DNA from: Streptomyces alboflavus
GTDB taxonomy: Bacteria; Actinomycetota; Actinomycetes; Streptomycetales; Streptomycetaceae
Reading direction: 5' to 3'
Length of the DNA: 64,000 nucleotides
Assembly (NCBI RefSeq): GCF_000716675.1
Contig: NZ_JNXT01000001.1
Span: 248,001-312,000 of the forward strand
The first letter of the stretch is position 1. Every line of letters begins with the position of its first letter. The position numbers and the translations under genes are program-made. The notes beneath the pieces are model-generated. The model ran no database searches. It was not told the origin of the DNA and saw only the letters and a program-made list of their open reading frames with translations. Below, one piece after another: positions 61,815-64,000 of the stretch.

Positions 61815-62019
61815 GGCTGGACACCCGCGTGCCAACGCAAGCGTCCGGCCCACAAGTGGAGGCTCCGATCTCCCACCTGGCCGCTCCATGGAGCGGCGGG
61901 TCACCGGTCAGGCGGACACCGCGCAGCGCGTGATGCACCGCCCGATGCGCCCCGTGATCACCACGGAGGTGCTCCGGTATTCGTTGGAGCCCCTTCTGTG
62001 ATCAGTCGGGGCATTTTTT
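61815..62019 (+). ncRNA. infC operon leader with terminator/antiterminator
   Basis: The leader has a hairpin at 61815-61850 (8-bp stem) and another at 61881-61896 (6 bp, CATG loop). A terminator follows: GCCCC 61989-61993 with GGGGC 62008-62012, an inner CTG/CAG helix and T6 at 62014-62019. Upstream GCCCC (61949-61953) and TGATCA (61955-61960) can pair with 62008-62012 and 61999-62004. That would break the terminator, while GCTCC 61971-61975 pairs with GGAGC 61986-61990. This is the layout of a transcription attenuator. In Bacillus the same operon is controlled by L20 through its leader. The ligand here is not known. Confidence 0.72.
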
Positions 62020-62101
62020 GTGTTCCGGCGCGGTTGGTCGAGAAAACAGACGTAACGCGGCTGTCCGCCAGACGGTCGCGTGGTGCTACCGAGGAGGATC
62101 C

Positions 62102-62761
62102 ATCAGCGCCGAGCCCCGCATCAACGACCGGATTCGCGTTCCCGAGGTGCGACTTGTCGGTCCCAGCGGCGAGCAGGTCGGGATTGTCCCGCTTGCCAAG
62201 GCCCTGGAGCTTGCGCAGGAGTACGACCTGGACCTGGTCGAGGTCGCGGCGAACGCCCGTCCGCCCGTGTGCAAGCTCATGGACTACGGGAAGTTCAAGT
62301 ACGAGTCGGCCATGAAGGCCCGTGAGGCGCGCAAGAACCAGGCGCACACGGTCATCAAGGAGATGAAGCTCCGGCCGAAGATCGACCCGCACGACTACGA
62401 CACCAAGAAGGGTCACGTCGTCCGGTTCCTCAAGCAGGGCGACAAGGTCAAGATCACGATCATGTTCCGTGGTCGCGAGCAGTCCCGTCCGGAGCTCGGC
62501 TTCCGGCTGCTGCAGCGGCTCGCGGAGGACGTCCAGGAGCTCGGGTTCATCGAGTCGAACCCGAAGCAGGACGGCCGAAACATGATCATGGTCCTCGGTC
62601 CGCACAAGAAGAAGACCGAGGCGATGGCCGAGGCCCGTGAGGCCCAGGCGGCTCGCAAGGCGGACGCGAAGGCCAACCCCGGCAAGTCGCAGAACGCCGC
62701 CGAGGAGGAGCTTTCCGAAGCCCCCGCCGAGGCCCCGGCCGAGGCTCCCGCCGAGGCCTGA
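62102..62761 (+). CDS. infC: Translation initiation factor IF-3 (apparent AUC start)
   Basis: A 219-residue IF-3 that keeps ribosomal subunits apart and checks initiator tRNA and start codon. The N-terminal domain begins at [17 protein letters not shown], with linker [19 protein letters not shown] and C-terminal domain [18 protein letters not shown]. An Ala/Glu-rich tail ([10 protein letters not shown]) follows. The only reading that starts beside the strong ribosome site GAGGAGG (62091-62097) uses ATC at 62102; no in-frame ATG, GTG or TTG lies near. Rare starts (AUU, AUC) are known for infC in other bacteria and allow IF-3 to limit its own synthesis. It heads the infC-rpmI-rplT operon. Confidence 0.93.
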   Translation: MSAEPRINDRIRVPEVRLVGPSGEQVGIVPLAKALELAQEYDLDLVEVAANARPPVCKLMDYGKFKYESAMKAREARKNQAHTVIKEMKLRPKIDPHDYDTKKGHVVRFLKQGDKVKITIMFRGREQSRPELGFRLLQRLAEDVQELGFIESNPKQDGRNMIMVLGPHKKKTEAMAEAREAQAARKADAKANPGKSQNAAEEELSEAPAEAPAEAPAEA

Positions 62762-62867
62762 TCCCCGGACGCGAGTCCAGGGATCGCCAATCGAACACAT
62801 GACGCTCCGGGATGCCCGGTCTCACGACCGGGCATCGGAGTGCCACTGACGAGGAGAGAACGGCGCT

Positions 62868-63062
62868 ATGCCGAAGAACAAGACGCACAGCGGTGCCAAG
62901 AAGCGCTTCAAGGTCACCGGCTCCGGCAAGGTGCTCCGCGAGCGCGCCGGCAAGCGCCACCTGCTCGAGCACAAGTCGTCCCGCCTGACGCGCCGCCTCA
63001 GCGGCAACGCCGAGATGGCCCCGGGTGACACCGCCAAGATCAAGAAGATGCTGGGCATCTGA
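62868..63062 (+). CDS. rpmI: 50S ribosomal protein L35
   Basis: A 64-residue, very basic ribosomal protein with the L35 pattern: [20 protein letters not shown] at the N-terminus and [14 protein letters not shown] in the middle. Length is normal. It is the second gene of the infC operon, 106 bp after infC, with GAGGAGAG before ATG 62868. Confidence 0.98.
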   Translation: MPKNKTHSGAKKRFKVTGSGKVLRERAGKRHLLEHKSSRLTRRLSGNAEMAPGDTAKIKKMLGI

Positions 63063-63166
63063 TCGATCTCGCGCCTCCGGCGACGGGGGCTTCCGGCAAG
63101 GACCGGGACCAATTCGTTTCCGGGCCGTGTGACGACCACCACGGCCCCGCTACAAGGAGTTAACAA

Positions 63167-63550
63167 GTGGCACGCGTCAAGCGGGCAGTCAACGCCCACA
63201 AGAAGCGTCGGGCGATCCTCGAAGCGGCCAGCGGCTACCGCGGCCAGCGTTCGCGCCTGTACCGCAAGGCGAAGGAGCAGGTCACCCACTCCCTCGTCTA
63301 CAACTACAACGACCGCAAGAAGCGCAAGGGCGACTTCCGTCAGCTGTGGATCCAGCGCATCAACGCCGCTGCCCGCGCCAACGGCATCACCTACAACCGC
63401 TTCATCCAGGGTCTGAAGGCCGCCAACATCGAGGTGGACCGCAAGATCCTCGCCGAGCTGGCCGTGAACGACGCCAACGCGTTCGCCGCGCTGGTCGAGG
63501 TCGCGCAGAAGGCCCTGCCGTCCGACGTCAACGCCCCCAAGGCCGCGTGA
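63167..63550 (+). CDS. rplT: 50S ribosomal protein L20
   Basis: A 127-residue ribosomal protein needed for early assembly of the large subunit. The pattern is clear: [40 protein letters not shown] and [16 protein letters not shown]. In Bacillus and E. coli L20 also represses its operon by binding leader RNA. GTG 63167 follows AAGGAG. It is the last gene of the operon, ending before a 17-bp hairpin. Confidence 0.98.
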   Translation: MARVKRAVNAHKKRRAILEAASGYRGQRSRLYRKAKEQVTHSLVYNYNDRKKRKGDFRQLWIQRINAAARANGITYNRFIQGLKAANIEVDRKILAELAVNDANAFAALVEVAQKALPSDVNAPKAA

Positions 63551-63571
63551 CGTTGCACTGAGCTTGAGCCG

Positions 63572-63610
63572 TGAGTGGACCCGCAGGCCGTGTGCCTGCG
63601 GGTCCACTCA
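63572..63610 (+). terminator. Terminator of infC-rpmI-rplT operon
   Basis: A perfect 17-bp stem (63572-63588 with 63594-63610) has a five-base loop, 21 bases after the rplT stop. Confidence 0.92.
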
Positions 63611-63726
63611 TGTTCGGTTCGAGGTTGGTCCGGCACCGCCGAAGAGCGATCATGTGGCTGAGCGCCGTCGCGGCGGACAAGAACTTCAGCACCCTCCGGC
63701 CCCTACGTACACCTGAAAGCGACCCG

Positions 63727-64000
<274 letters not shown>

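Overview
This is a gene-dense window of very high G+C content (about 70%), with GTG and TTG starts and strong GC-rich hairpin terminators. The gene order matches a Streptomyces core chromosome. Key markers are the Pup-proteasome locus, tatA-tatC, a conservon (cvnABCD plus P450), a GlnA4-type ethanolamine cluster and infC-rpmI-rplT. I see no tRNA, rRNA, CRISPR array, insertion sequence or prophage.

Layout. 1-2 kb: two tandem peptide-binding lipoproteins. 2-7.4 kb: a NarL-type regulator, a RecB-like nuclease, an M50 intramembrane protease, TrmI and a small membrane protein. 7.5-21.6 kb: the pupylation/proteasome region. It holds a divergent ferredoxin, arc (ATPase), dop, pup, an endonuclease-VII-like ORF, prcB, prcA, a LacI/MFS pair, pafA, two FKBPs, pafB and pafC. 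Pup is made with a C-terminal Gln, deamidated by Dop, ligated to targets by PafA, and threaded by Arc into PrcBA. PafBC in relatives controls DNA-damage genes. 21.6-27.5 kb: zinc-ribbon and membrane small proteins, TatA, TatC, a lipid kinase and a HelY-type helicase. 28-32.6 kb: a conservon ending in a CYP157-like P450 that lacks the ExxR motif. 32.7-36.4 kb: pseudouridine synthase, GNAT, an iron-box-controlled siderophore-interacting protein and a 5'-3' exonuclease.

36.4-40.4 kb: a glycine betaine ABC transporter whose permease is fused to two binding domains. It is preceded by a compact RNA-like leader with a terminator hairpin. 40.7-44.3 kb: an XRE-cupin regulator, a metal/cobalamin-binding-type protein, and a TDT transporter divergent from a LysR regulator. 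44.7-51.5 kb: an ethanolamine/gamma-glutamylation cluster (GATase, permease, FadR-type regulator, GlnA4-like ligase, aldehyde dehydrogenase, SDR). It is followed by two exported HAD phosphatases resembling phosphorylcholine phosphatase. Together with the betaine importer this suggests a neighbourhood devoted to phospholipid head groups and osmolytes (inference). 54-61.7 kb: DUF2510 protein, D-threonine-aldolase-like enzyme, a disordered membrane protein coupled to a mycosin-like subtilase, SseB and DUF1844. 61.8-64 kb: the infC-rpmI-rplT operon, with a long leader carrying mutually exclusive terminator and antiterminator helices and an apparent AUC start codon for infC, then the start of a TrmH-family methyltransferase.

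The most interesting items are the infC attenuator and AUC start, the riboswitch-like leader of the betaine transporter, the overlapping endonuclease-VII-like ORF between pup and prcB, the ExxR-less P450, and the tandem phosphatases beside the ethanolamine genes.
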